The translations under genes were made by a program, and so were the position numbers. Below are positions 1-5,941 of a DNA stretch of 8,878 bases, piece by piece; the first letter of the stretch is position 1; every line of letters begins with the position of its first letter. The notes beneath the pieces were generated by a model. That model was not told the origin of the DNA. It ran no database searches and was given only the letters and a program-made list of their open reading frames with translations. This DNA is from Candidatus Nanohaloarchaea archaeon (lineage in GTDB: Archaea; EX4484-52; DAOVKX01), in the NCBI GenBank assembly GCA_030631505.1, contig DAOVKX010000040.1, forward strand, positions 1 to 8,878. Direction: 5' to 3'.

Positions 1-352
1 CCATATAGTAATCTATCCATTCTCCTTCCTTCCTTTTTACTTCATTAATCAGATCGCAGGGACCAAATGTCGGCAGGGTGTGTTCATAATCTTCATGGTT
101 GCCCTTTAATGCCACTACATTTTCAGGATTTTCCTCCATCAACGAACTGACCTGCTCTATAACCTCAACTCCGGAGGGACCCCGGTCTGCATAATCACCC
201 AGAAATATCACACCATCTTTAGCTAAATTAACCGTCTCAGACAAAGAATCAAAAATATCGAGATATCCATGTATATCCCCCACCACATGCAGTTTTTCCA
301 ATTCTTCAGGATGTTTTTCATCAAACTCAAATAACCTGTTTTTCGCACCCAT
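1..352 (-). CDS. PP2A-like calcineurin-type metallophosphoesterase, N-terminal part (runs off left edge)
   Basis: This is the first 117 codons of a metal-dependent phosphatase of the PPP/PP2A-like superfamily. I translated it from the reverse strand. All three N-terminal metal-site blocks are present: GDIHG at residues 25-29, GDYADRG at 52-58 and GNHE at 84-87. They supply the Asp, His and Asn ligands of the dinuclear metal centre and the catalytic His. The C-terminal His ligands would lie beyond the window edge. The ATG at 352 is the first after an in-frame TAA, and a TATA-like box lies about 35 bases upstream. The family includes protein Ser/Thr phosphatases and diadenosine tetraphosphatases. 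The GDxxDRG and GNHE blocks fit the protein phosphatase type, but the truncated sequence cannot settle the substrate. It is divergent from the nuclease gene at 517. Confidence 0.88.
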   Translation of the reverse strand, partial: MGAKNRLFEFDEKHPEELEKLHVVGDIHGYLDIFDSLSETVNLAKDGVIFLGDYADRGPSGVEVIEQVSSLMEENPENVVALKGNHEDYEHTLPTFGPCDLINEVKRKEGEWIDYYM

Positions 353-381
353 AACATCACTGGTTATATTTTTCGTTTAAA

Positions 382-392
382 CTTTATATTAA
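382..392 (-). promoter_or_regulatory. Putative archaeal TATA box for the phosphatase gene
   Basis: On the minus strand this reads TTAATATAAAG. Its centre is about 35 bases upstream of the ATG at 352, which would give a transcript with a leader of roughly 10 bases. The assignment rests on sequence resemblance and spacing only. Confidence 0.4.
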
Positions 393-408
393 GAACACAG
401 AACATGAA

Positions 409-449
409 AATTGAGTTAAAGGTTCGGTTAATAGGTGTTAAACTCAATT
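409..449. repeat. Spaced inverted repeat in the divergent phosphatase/nuclease promoter region
   Basis: The left arm AATTGAGTTAAA (409-420) and the right arm TTAAACTCAATT (438-449) are complementary at 11 of 12 positions, and the outer 9 match perfectly. The 9-base cores are centred 32 bases apart, close to three helical turns, so a dimeric regulator could contact both arms on one DNA face. The repeat lies between the two outward-facing TATA boxes. It could be an operator shared by both genes. No T-run follows it, so it does not look like a terminator. Confidence 0.5.
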
Positions 450-485
450 AGTAGGATTTTCCTTTTTCCTAACTCGCTCCACAAA

Positions 486-494
486 CTTTAAATA
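486..494 (+). promoter_or_regulatory. Putative TATA box for the PD-(D/E)XK gene
   Basis: CTTTAAATA is centred about 27 bases upstream of the ATG at 517. Transcription would then begin at or next to the start codon, giving a leaderless message. No Shine-Dalgarno-like sequence precedes the ATG, which agrees with this. Confidence 0.5.
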
Positions 495-516
495 AAATCA
501 TACATTATCTTAATTT

Positions 517-1344
517 ATGAGTCTAACTTCATTCATTAAAGAACCAGACGTAAGAAAGAAATTTTCTGAAACATTTCCCCTTCCAAAGATTGATCTTAAA
601 GCAGAAATGAAGGCACCTCCAATAACAAAGAATTATAGTCTAGTTGGGACTGCTTTCGATTATTTATTACGATTTTACATAAAAAGACATAATCCTTCGG
701 CTAAAACAAGTAAATGGGTTGCAGAAATTGCTTTAAGTTGTATTGGAGATGATAATCTTAAAACTAAATTAACAAACACAGTTAATGATTCCAAATTAAT
801 TTACCAAAAATATATTGAAGATGGAACTTTAACAAACGATGTTTTAAGAATCGCAATACTCTTAGCAAAAATAGACCCAATTTATAGAGCCAGCTATATC
901 GACCCTAATATAAATATAGTTGATGAAGGAGATATTAAAGATTTACGGAATCTGATTAATTTAGTTGATAAAAATTCTTTTACTGCAAAAGAAATTTGTT
1001 TACTTAATCCCACTTTTGGAAAAGCATCCGGATTAGTTGGTGGTGCTGATGCAGATATAGTTTTAGATAATCAAATTATCGATATGAAAACTACCAAATT
1101 TCTTAAACTTAAAGAACAAGATTTTCATCAATTAATTGGTTACTATATTTTATCTTTAATAGGTGGAATTGATGGATCAGATGACGATTTAGAGATAAAA
1201 ACCATTTCTATCTATTTTTGTAGACATGGAATATTTCTGCCTTTAATGGTGCCTTCTTCAAATTCTTTAATGATACAAATTTCCGATGTTAGATTTAAGG
1301 AATTCGTTAAATGGTTTGTGGAGAGAGCTCCTCATAAAATTTAA
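517..1344 (+). CDS. Uncharacterised PD-(D/E)XK (RecB/Cas4-like) nuclease-fold protein
   Basis: This 275-residue protein carries the core of a PD-(D/E)XK nuclease. GGADAD at 175-180 supplies an acidic metal ligand, and D189-x-K191 (IDMKTTK) is the D-x-K catalytic half. Q205-x3-Y209 followed by a hydrophobic helix resembles the QxxxY motif of RecB-, AddB- and Cas4-like nucleases. Near the N-terminus, VGTAFDYLLRF (43-53) has the shape of the G-x-x-x-H helix of that clade, but Asp48 occupies the place of the usual His. No helicase, methylase or DNA-recognition domain is fused or adjacent, so the substrate is unknown. The gene is clearly more AT-rich than the malic enzyme gene next to it, which suggests acquisition. 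Start choice: a TATA box about 27 bases upstream implies leaderless translation from this ATG. The fold assignment is motif-based; repair, defence or mobile-element roles are all possible. Confidence 0.72.
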   Translation: MSLTSFIKEPDVRKKFSETFPLPKIDLKAEMKAPPITKNYSLVGTAFDYLLRFYIKRHNPSAKTSKWVAEIALSCIGDDNLKTKLTNTVNDSKLIYQKYIEDGTLTNDVLRIAILLAKIDPIYRASYIDPNINIVDEGDIKDLRNLINLVDKNSFTAKEICLLNPTFGKASGLVGGADADIVLDNQIIDMKTTKFLKLKEQDFHQLIGYYILSLIGGIDGSDDDLEIKTISIYFCRHGIFLPLMVPSSNSLMIQISDVRFKEFVKWFVERAPHKI

Positions 1345-1428
1345 GATTATTATCAGAAAAGTCTACTAACTTCTTCATCGCTTTGCTCCTCGACCACTCT
1401 GCGCTCTTACTCACCTTGCTCAATACCG

Positions 1429-1441
1429 CTTAAAACATATA
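1429..1441 (+). promoter_or_regulatory. Putative TATA box for the malic enzyme gene
   Basis: CTTAAAACATATA would place the transcript start near 1460. That leaves a leader of about 28 bases that contains the GAGGTG ribosome binding site. This is one of the few genes in the window whose signals suggest leadered translation. Confidence 0.4.
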
Positions 1442-1476
1442 TCCTTTCTCCCACAAGAATTAACAATAATAATTTA

Positions 1477-1482
1477 GAGGTG
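1477..1482 (+). promoter_or_regulatory. Shine-Dalgarno site GAGGTG of the malic enzyme gene
   Basis: GAGGTG lies 5 bases before the ATG at 1488 and is complementary to the archaeal 16S rRNA 3' end. It fixes the start codon. It is the strongest ribosome binding site in the window, where most genes show none. Confidence 0.8.
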
Positions 1483-1487
1483 TTAAG

Positions 1488-2648
1488 ATGTCATTAGCTC
1501 AGGAATCACTGGATATGCACAAAAAGAGCAGAGGCAAGATTGAAATAAAAAGCAGGGTTAAGCTGGAAAACAAGCATGATTTAAGTCTGGCTTACACGCC
1601 GGGTGTTGCTGAAGTTTCAAGAGCAATTTCTCAGAATAAAAACCTGCTCAACGACTACACATCCAGATGGAATCTGGTTGCTGTTGTTTCTGACGGCTCT
1701 GCTGTTCTTGGTCTGGGCGACATTGGTCCCGAAGCTGCCATGCCTGTGATGGAAGGGAAGTGCGTTCTGTTTAAGGAATTTGCCAATGTTGATGCTTTCC
1801 CGATATGCCTTGCAACAAAAGATGTTGACAAGATAGTTGAAACAGTAAAACTCCTTGAGCCGACATTCGGCGGAATTAACCTTGAAGACATTTCCGCTCC
1901 AAGATGCTTTGAAATTGAGGAACGGCTGAAGAAAGAAACCAGCATACCAATATTTCATGACGACCAGCACGGAACTGCCGTAGTTACACTGGCAGGGCTG
2001 GTAAACGCCCTGAAAATCGTTGGCAAAAACATTGAAGATGTCAAAATCGTTATGAACGGGGCTGGAGCGAGCGGAATAGCAGTAGCTAAGTTTATACTCA
2101 GCGCAGGGGCAAAAAACATGATTCTCTGCGACACCCAAGGAGCTATCTACAAAGGCAGGGAAGAAAACATGAACCCCGCAAAAGAGGAGATGGCAGAAAT
2201 AACAAACAGAGAAAACCTGCAAGGCAGCTTAAAGGATGCAATGGCTGGCGCTGATGTCTTTATCGGGGTTTCTGTCGGAAACATAGTCACAGCAGAAATG
2301 GTAAAATCAATGAACAAAGATGCCATAGTTTTCGCCATGGCAAACCCAACCCCTGAAATCATGCCTGATGAAGCAAAAAACGCAGGGGCAAGAATAGTTG
2401 CAACAGGACGCTCTGACTTCCCGAACCAGATAAACAATGTCCTGGCTTTTCCCGGAATATTTAGGGGAGCGCTTGACAGCAGGGCAAAACAAATAACAGA
2501 AGAAATGAAAATAGCTGCTTCTTATGCCTTGGCAGACGCAGTCGAAGAGCCAAACGAAGAATACATAATTCCAAACCCTCTGGATAAGACGATTGCTTTC
2601 AAAGTTGCAAAAGCGGTTTCAGAAGCAATTAAACAACAGTCAATCTGA
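1488..2648 (+). CDS. mae: NAD(P)-dependent malic enzyme (oxaloacetate-decarboxylating malate dehydrogenase)
   Basis: This cytosolic enzyme converts malate plus NAD(P)+ to pyruvate, CO2 and NAD(P)H, linking C4 acids to pyruvate and supplying reducing power. It has 386 residues, the length of the short stand-alone prokaryotic form without the C-terminal phosphotransacetylase-like domain. Visible motifs: YTPGV with catalytic Tyr36; the SDGSAVLGLGDIGPEAAMP block from residue 68; Lys91 in the EGK segment as the likely catalytic lysine; metal ligands Glu133-Asp134 (NLEDI) and Asp158 in the FHDDQHGTA signature; the Rossmann loop GAGASG at 191-196; ANPTPE at 285-290; and the NQINN block at 313-317. 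Cofactor preference cannot be read from the sequence. The start is set by the GAGGTG site. The 3' end overlaps the convergent exchanger gene by 20 bases. The G+C-rich codon use suggests a long-resident gene. Confidence 0.96.
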   Translation: MSLAQESLDMHKKSRGKIEIKSRVKLENKHDLSLAYTPGVAEVSRAISQNKNLLNDYTSRWNLVAVVSDGSAVLGLGDIGPEAAMPVMEGKCVLFKEFANVDAFPICLATKDVDKIVETVKLLEPTFGGINLEDISAPRCFEIEERLKKETSIPIFHDDQHGTAVVTLAGLVNALKIVGKNIEDVKIVMNGAGASGIAVAKFILSAGAKNMILCDTQGAIYKGREENMNPAKEEMAEITNRENLQGSLKDAMAGADVFIGVSVGNIVTAEMVKSMNKDAIVFAMANPTPEIMPDEAKNAGARIVATGRSDFPNQINNVLAFPGIFRGALDSRAKQITEEMKIAASYALADAVEEPNEEYIIPNPLDKTIAFKVAKAVSEAIKQQSI

Positions 2649-3621
2649 AATACATGAACAAAAAGTACACCAAAATCAATGTCACGCTTTCCTTCTTGTT
2701 CAAGTTGCCGCTGCTTCTCAGGAAAGTAAGAACAAGCAAAATTGAAAAAAATACAACCGGGATGTCAAAAAGAAGCGAGGTTCTTGCAACAGAAAATCCC
2801 GCTATTATGCCCCCAAAGCCCAGAGGAATTAACGGGTCTGCTATGGTTGCGCCCATAAGGTTTCCGATTGACAGTTTTGCAGAATTTTTCAGCAGGCCCA
2901 TAAAAGCTATTGTTAATTCAGGCAGCGAGGTGCCAAGCCCGATAAAAAGGCCAATTATGGTTTCTTCAATACCCCACGAAGAAGCCAAAAAGACGCCATT
3001 TGTCACAACTATGTTCGAGGCGTGAACTATCAGCACCAAGCCAATCAAAATTAAAAACAAATCAAACAGGAAGTGGCGCTCAAATGTTTTATCCCTCAAC
3101 TGCAGCGCAAATCTCTTTTTTATGTTCTCAGTTTTCAGTAAATAACCTAAGTAAGCCAGATACAATAAAACAAGAAACAAAGACTCAATTCTGCTTATGT
3201 AGCCATCAAATGAGACAAGGAAAAAAGCAGTTATTGCCCCGATTAACGCCAGCCCCTCCCGCTTCAACGACACCTTATCCATACCGATTTTTGAAGACAC
3301 GCGTTTTAACGGCTTTCCAATATGCATTGCTGCAGACAAGCCGCAGATGCCCAGAATCAGCGTTATATTGGCCATCATAGAGCCCAAAACATTTCCGACA
3401 GCTATGCCTGATGCCTCAACCCCATGCAGGTTGCTTAAACCAGCCATGATATTTGTAGCAGTCTCAGGAACTGTAGAGCCAATAGAAATTATTGTCAACC
3501 CGATTATCAGCTCGGAAATATGCAGGGACCTCGCTATGTCCCTGGCTGAATCCACAAGAACGCTTGAACCAAGCCAAAGCCCGAAAAGTCCTAAAATTAA
3601 AAGCACTGAGGAAGGCAACAT
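2629..3621 (-). CDS. CaCA-family sodium/calcium exchanger (YrbG/NCX_Mj type)
   Basis: This 330-residue integral membrane antiporter has the two inverted alpha repeats that define the Ca2+/cation antiporter superfamily. Alpha-1 covers about residues 40-92 (GLTIISIGSTVPETAT, then GNVLGSMMANIT). Alpha-2 covers about 222-268 (GLFIGLGTSLPELTI, then GNLMGATIADPL). The central ion ligands are present: Glu53 in alpha-1 and Glu235 in alpha-2, with Asn85 and Asp262 at the positions matching the polar ligands of the Methanocaldococcus exchanger. About ten hydrophobic segments flank a basic cytosolic loop (roughly 162-184), the usual layout. It probably extrudes Ca2+ in exchange for Na+ or H+. A TATA-like box centred about 28 bases upstream of the ATG implies a leaderless or nearly leaderless message. 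It is tail-to-tail with the malic enzyme gene and divergent from trmI. Confidence 0.93.
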   Translation of the reverse strand: MLPSSVLLILGLFGLWLGSSVLVDSARDIARSLHISELIIGLTIISIGSTVPETATNIMAGLSNLHGVEASGIAVGNVLGSMMANITLILGICGLSAAMHIGKPLKRVSSKIGMDKVSLKREGLALIGAITAFFLVSFDGYISRIESLFLVLLYLAYLGYLLKTENIKKRFALQLRDKTFERHFLFDLFLILIGLVLIVHASNIVVTNGVFLASSWGIEETIIGLFIGLGTSLPELTIAFMGLLKNSAKLSIGNLMGATIADPLIPLGFGGIIAGFSVARTSLLFDIPVVFFSILLVLTFLRSSGNLNKKESVTLILVYFLFMYFRLTVV

Positions 3622-3642
3622 GTTTTAAATTATGCCGTTCTG

Positions 3643-3653
3643 TGTTTATAATA
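3643..3653 (-). promoter_or_regulatory. Putative TATA box for the exchanger gene
   Basis: The minus strand reads TATTATAAACA, centred about 27 bases upstream of the ATG at 3621. This spacing predicts transcription starting at or just before the start codon. Confidence 0.45.
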
Positions 3654-3744
3654 ATAGCGATTAAGAACTGCAACATCCATACTCCATATGGCTTGTCATG
3701 AGTTTTCGGAGTTAATCTCATGGAAATGTAATTTTTATAGTTTG

Positions 3745-3764
3745 GCTTAAATAACATATTATAG
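3745..3764 (+). promoter_or_regulatory. Putative TATA element(s) for trmI
   Basis: Two A/T-rich boxes lie close together, CTTAAATAA (3746-3754) and CATATTATAG (3755-3764). The first would give a leader of about 10 bases and the second an almost leaderless transcript for the ATG at 3786. A weak G-rich GGCGGG (3775-3780) five bases before the ATG could assist initiation. Confidence 0.4.
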
Positions 3765-3785
3765 TTTGTCAGTTGGCGGGAAATT

Positions 3786-4532
3786 ATGAGCATAATAAAA
3801 GAAAATGATTATGCGCTGTTTGCGCATGGTTCCGGGAAGACATTTTTGAAGAAAATAGAGTTAAGAACGTTTCATTCCCAGTTTGGCGCCTTTGAATTAA
3901 AGAAACTGATAGGCAAAAAATACGGGAGTTCTGTGAAGACCGGCACAGGAGAAAAGTTTGTTGTTCTGAGGCCTGATTTTAATGACCTCGTCGCCAAAAG
4001 ACTCAGGAGAAAGCCCCAGATTATACACAAAAAAGACATTGGCCTGATTATAACTTATCTTGGCATAGGTAGGGAATCAAAAGTGCTGGAAGCCGGAACC
4101 GGCTCCGCGTTCCTTACAGTTCACCTGGCAAACATAGTAAAAGAAGTTGTGACTTATGAAAAAAGAGACGCATTTTATGAAAATGCAAAGAAAAACATAG
4201 AAAATCTTGGGCTTGGGAATGTGAAGATTTTCAATGATGATATTCTGAAATGCAAAGAAAAGGACTTTGACGTAATTGTCCTTGATTTGCCCGGACCTGC
4301 AGGCATGATTAAAAAGCTCATTAAAAAATTAAAAACCGGCGGGAGAGTCTGCATTTATTCCCCTGACATTGAAAACGCAGTTGAATCCAAAAAAATGCTT
4401 GAAACGCTGAATTTCAAAAACGTGAAATTCATGGAATGTTTGATAAGAGAATACCAGACAGACAAATGCGTGAGACCCCTGACGCAAATGCTCGGTCATA
4501 CCGGCTACCTGATTTTCGGGAGGATTATATAA
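3786..4532 (+). CDS. trmI: tRNA (adenine-57/58-N1)-methyltransferase, archaeal TrmI
   Basis: This SAM-dependent enzyme methylates N1 of adenine 58, and in archaeal homologues also adenine 57, in the T-loop of tRNA; the modification stabilises the tRNA elbow. The 248-residue length is typical. A small beta-rich N-terminal domain (about 1-60) is followed by the family block RLRRKPQIIHKKDIG (72-86). Then comes the Rossmann methyltransferase domain: motif I EAGTGS at 102-107, acidic residue Glu125 after the second strand, the Asp151-Asp152 pair near the adenine of SAM, and the motif-IV LDLPGP at 166-171. The C-terminal RPLTQMLGHTGYLIFGR segment (230-246) is characteristic of TrmI and helps shape the active site. 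Homologues form tetramers. The gene stands alone, divergent from the exchanger, and its final codons contain a TATA box that may serve a downstream transcript. Confidence 0.95.
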   Translation: MSIIKENDYALFAHGSGKTFLKKIELRTFHSQFGAFELKKLIGKKYGSSVKTGTGEKFVVLRPDFNDLVAKRLRRKPQIIHKKDIGLIITYLGIGRESKVLEAGTGSAFLTVHLANIVKEVVTYEKRDAFYENAKKNIENLGLGNVKIFNDDILKCKEKDFDVIVLDLPGPAGMIKKLIKKLKTGGRVCIYSPDIENAVESKKMLETLNFKNVKFMECLIREYQTDKCVRPLTQMLGHTGYLIFGRII

Positions 4533-4534
4533 AT
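4524..4534 (+). promoter_or_regulatory. Canonical TATA box overlapping the 3' end of trmI
   Basis: ATTATATAAAT spans the trmI stop region and is among the best TATA matches in the window. It predicts a transcript start near 4555. The only plus-strand coding candidate downstream is the 39-residue ORF at 4581, so it may drive a small mRNA or a noncoding RNA. It could also be a coincidence arising from the Ile-Ile-stop codons. Confidence 0.35.
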
Positions 4535-4580
4535 CCCATGGCAGTAATATAGCCATAGCCATTATCGCGATGATAAGTTA

Positions 4581-4700
4581 ATGCCTAACACCCTAAGGAT
4601 TGTTAAATTGATTAAAAATAAGGTTAACGAAGCCGTTAAACCGCTGTCAAGTTCCCTGAACAATGATGAAGGCTCGAAGAAGTCGAGGTCGGCGAGCTAA
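4581..4700 (+). CDS. Candidate small ORF, 39 residues, basic; function unknown
   Basis: An ATG-initiated frame of 39 codons starts MPNTLRIVKLIKNKVNEAVK and ends in a polar Ser/Lys/Arg tail, with 8 basic and 3 acidic residues. The first half could form an amphipathic helix. Support: a strong TATA box at 4524-4534 with a predicted start about 26 bases before the ATG, a weak GATGAT six bases before the ATG, and a stop codon that falls almost exactly on the stop of the convergent gene (TAA 4698-4700 against TAG 4697-4699). Against: it is short, has no recognisable family and lies in a region of small inverted repeats. It may be a basic small protein, a noncoding RNA or nothing. I cannot tell which. 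Confidence 0.3.
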   Translation: MPNTLRIVKLIKNKVNEAVKPLSSSLNNDEGSKKSRSAS

Positions 4701-5323
4701 ATTAATTCATATTCCCTAATCTCTTTACTCATTAAAATTGGTTGCCAAATTCTAATCTTTATTTTAGAATTTTTCTCAATCCCAGGAAGCATGTTTTCAG
4801 TTATTTCATCAGTTCTTTGTGGTAGATGATAAATTATGTAGTTGCCTTCCATTTCGGCAGGTTTCTCACCATATTGGGGAGAAGAAACTCCACACTCAGA
4901 GCCTTCGCATCCTTCACTAACACAACTTCCCGACTTAAAAACTTCACCGGCTCTACAACTTGGAGGCAAGTCTCCTCTAAGTTTAGCGGGTCTGGCACTG
5001 TATTTAAGATTAAATTCGATCTCATCGCCAACATTCAGGTTCATAACATTACTATGATTACCGGTTCTATCAATATTATCCATTCTTAGAGTTATCCTGT
5101 CTCTTGGACAAACTTCTGGTGCTTTGCAATCTGAATGTAAATCATCTATGAATAAAGAAGTAACTGTAGCTTCCACATCAACATAAGGAGCAAGAGCCAT
5201 TTGTGGCTCTGGTTTTCCTATATCTGCTTCAGAACGATTAGAAACAATAAAAACTACTCCAGTTATAATAACCATTACAATTATTCCTAAAATTAAATAA
5301 TATTTCTGATTCATATTCATCAT
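4697..5323 (-). CDS. Membrane-anchored exported protein of unknown family, six-cysteine ectodomain
   Basis: This 208-residue protein has a single hydrophobic segment at about 8-28 and no lipobox. The rest (about 30-208) should lie outside the cytoplasmic membrane as an N-terminally anchored ectodomain. From about 47 to 116 the pattern VDVEATVTSLFID... DRITLRMDNI... NVGDEIEFNLKYSARPAKL alternates beta strands around a V-G-D-E turn, reminiscent of an OB-like beta barrel. A loop insert at 118-160 is Gly/Ser/Cys-rich. Cysteines at 66, 72, 123, 134, 139 and 144 are spaced like disulfide pairs. Beta-rich sequence resumes at 161-208. An N-H-S sequon is at 89-91. A TATA box about 24 bases upstream of the ATG at 5323 predicts a leaderless message and supports this start. 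I do not recognise the family. Confidence 0.75.
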   Translation of the reverse strand: MMNMNQKYYLILGIIVMVIITGVVFIVSNRSEADIGKPEPQMALAPYVDVEATVTSLFIDDLHSDCKAPEVCPRDRITLRMDNIDRTGNHSNVMNLNVGDEIEFNLKYSARPAKLRGDLPPSCRAGEVFKSGSCVSEGCEGSECGVSSPQYGEKPAEMEGNYIIYHLPQRTDEITENMLPGIEKNSKIKIRIWQPILMSKEIREYELI

Positions 5324-5342
5324 AATTTAATGAGTTTAAAAG

Positions 5343-5352
5343 TATTTATAAT
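5343..5352 (-). promoter_or_regulatory. Putative TATA box for the six-cysteine exported protein
   Basis: The minus strand reads ATTATAAATA, centred about 24 bases upstream of the ATG at 5323, consistent with leaderless transcription. The 61-base gap to the upstream gene has no minus-strand T-run, so readthrough from that gene is also possible. Confidence 0.5.
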
Positions 5353-5384
5353 CTTTTGTTTTAATGCGAGCCACCACCGAAATT

Positions 5385-5849
5385 TTAAATTCCTGCACAA
5401 TGTCTAATTGAAACATGACCTGTTTCACTGACTTTAATATCTATCATCCATGGCCAACCCCCATTAAAATCTTGATTTCCTATTTTCAATGAATAAATTT
5501 TTTCATTTGAGAAAATAGCTTTGGAAGTTTCTACATTTACATTTGCTTTTAATTTGTCTAAATCTATCGGATTTTGACTTATATAGTCCGGGATTAATTT
5601 ATCTTTTGTTGGTTCATACTTTATTAAATTTCCTTCAAATTGGTGGTTCTTCAAGAACTGAATAAACTCATTTTCAGATTTTATTGTCTCATCAAATTTA
5701 AATCTATGTTCTTGGTCACAATTTGGTTGTACACTCAAAGGGGGATTTTCAAATGGGCCAAATAACCTGTAAGGGAATAATCCACTAACATAGATTAAAA
5801 AACCTACAATTACGAGTGCTGTTAGAATTAATAAATACTTTTTCATCAT
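5385..5849 (-). CDS. Small membrane-anchored exported protein of unknown family
   Basis: This is a 154-residue protein with a short basic start (MMKK), one hydrophobic helix at about 5-25 and an extracytoplasmic domain of about 125 residues. The ectodomain is mixed alpha/beta with a polar helix near 55-70. It ends in a distinctive Gly/Trp segment, NGGWPWMIDIKVS (129-141), and a final beta strand reaching HCAGI. Only two cysteines are present, Cys44 after the membrane stalk and Cys151 at the C-terminus, so a disulfide tying both ends of the domain together is plausible. It lies 61 bases upstream of the six-cysteine exported protein in the same orientation and shares its topology, which suggests a related cell-surface role. 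A weak TATA-like GAATATAGTAA is centred about 20 bases upstream of the start. I do not recognise the family. Confidence 0.72.
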   Translation of the reverse strand: MMKKYLLILTALVIVGFLIYVSGLFPYRLFGPFENPPLSVQPNCDQEHRFKFDETIKSENEFIQFLKNHQFEGNLIKYEPTKDKLIPDYISQNPIDLDKLKANVNVETSKAIFSNEKIYSLKIGNQDFNGGWPWMIDIKVSETGHVSIRHCAGI

Positions 5850-5872
5850 AAATTAACTAGATTACTATATTC

Positions 5873-5878
5873 AAAAAA
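5873..5878 (-). terminator. Weak T-tract that could end the CPBP protease transcript
   Basis: Six consecutive T on the minus strand lie about 65 bases past the stop of the 5942-6424 gene and before the next gene starts. Archaeal RNA polymerase can stop at short T-tracts. No clear hairpin precedes it. Confidence 0.25.
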
Positions 5879-5941
5879 TTATTGATTTTATTCAGCGGAG
5901 ACCGAACACTTCGCCTGACAATATTTATCTGGTTTCTGAAA

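Noticed and set aside
517..1344. The nuclease as a true CRISPR Cas4
   Set aside because: It lacks the cysteines for the Fe-S cluster typical of Cas4, has Asp in place of the N-terminal His, and no CRISPR repeats or other cas genes are present.
1617..2222. Long minus-strand open frame opposite the malic enzyme gene
   Set aside because: The plus frame carries every malic enzyme motif; this frame gives a Cys/Phe/Tyr-rich sequence with no domain and is an antisense shadow.
3000..3380. Plus-strand open frames opposite the exchanger gene (also 2654-3025 and 3347-3628)
   Set aside because: The minus strand encodes both alpha repeats of a CaCA exchanger; the plus frames are low-complexity reverse readings with no start signals.
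3697..3722. CATGAG...CTCATG inverted repeat and nearby CCATATGG palindrome in the exchanger/trmI gap
   Set aside because: Arms of six to eight bases are expected by chance in such sequence, and spacing to either promoter suggests no clear role.
3464..3793. Minus-strand open frame spanning the exchanger start and the trmI promoter
   Set aside because: It crosses both divergent promoter regions and the N-terminus of the exchanger, and has no family resemblance.
4656..4669. CTGA, three bases, then ATGATGA, resembling the D'/C' boxes of an archaeal C/D guide RNA
   Set aside because: No matching C box upstream or D box downstream lies at the roughly 12-base guide spacing, and the pair falls inside the candidate small ORF.
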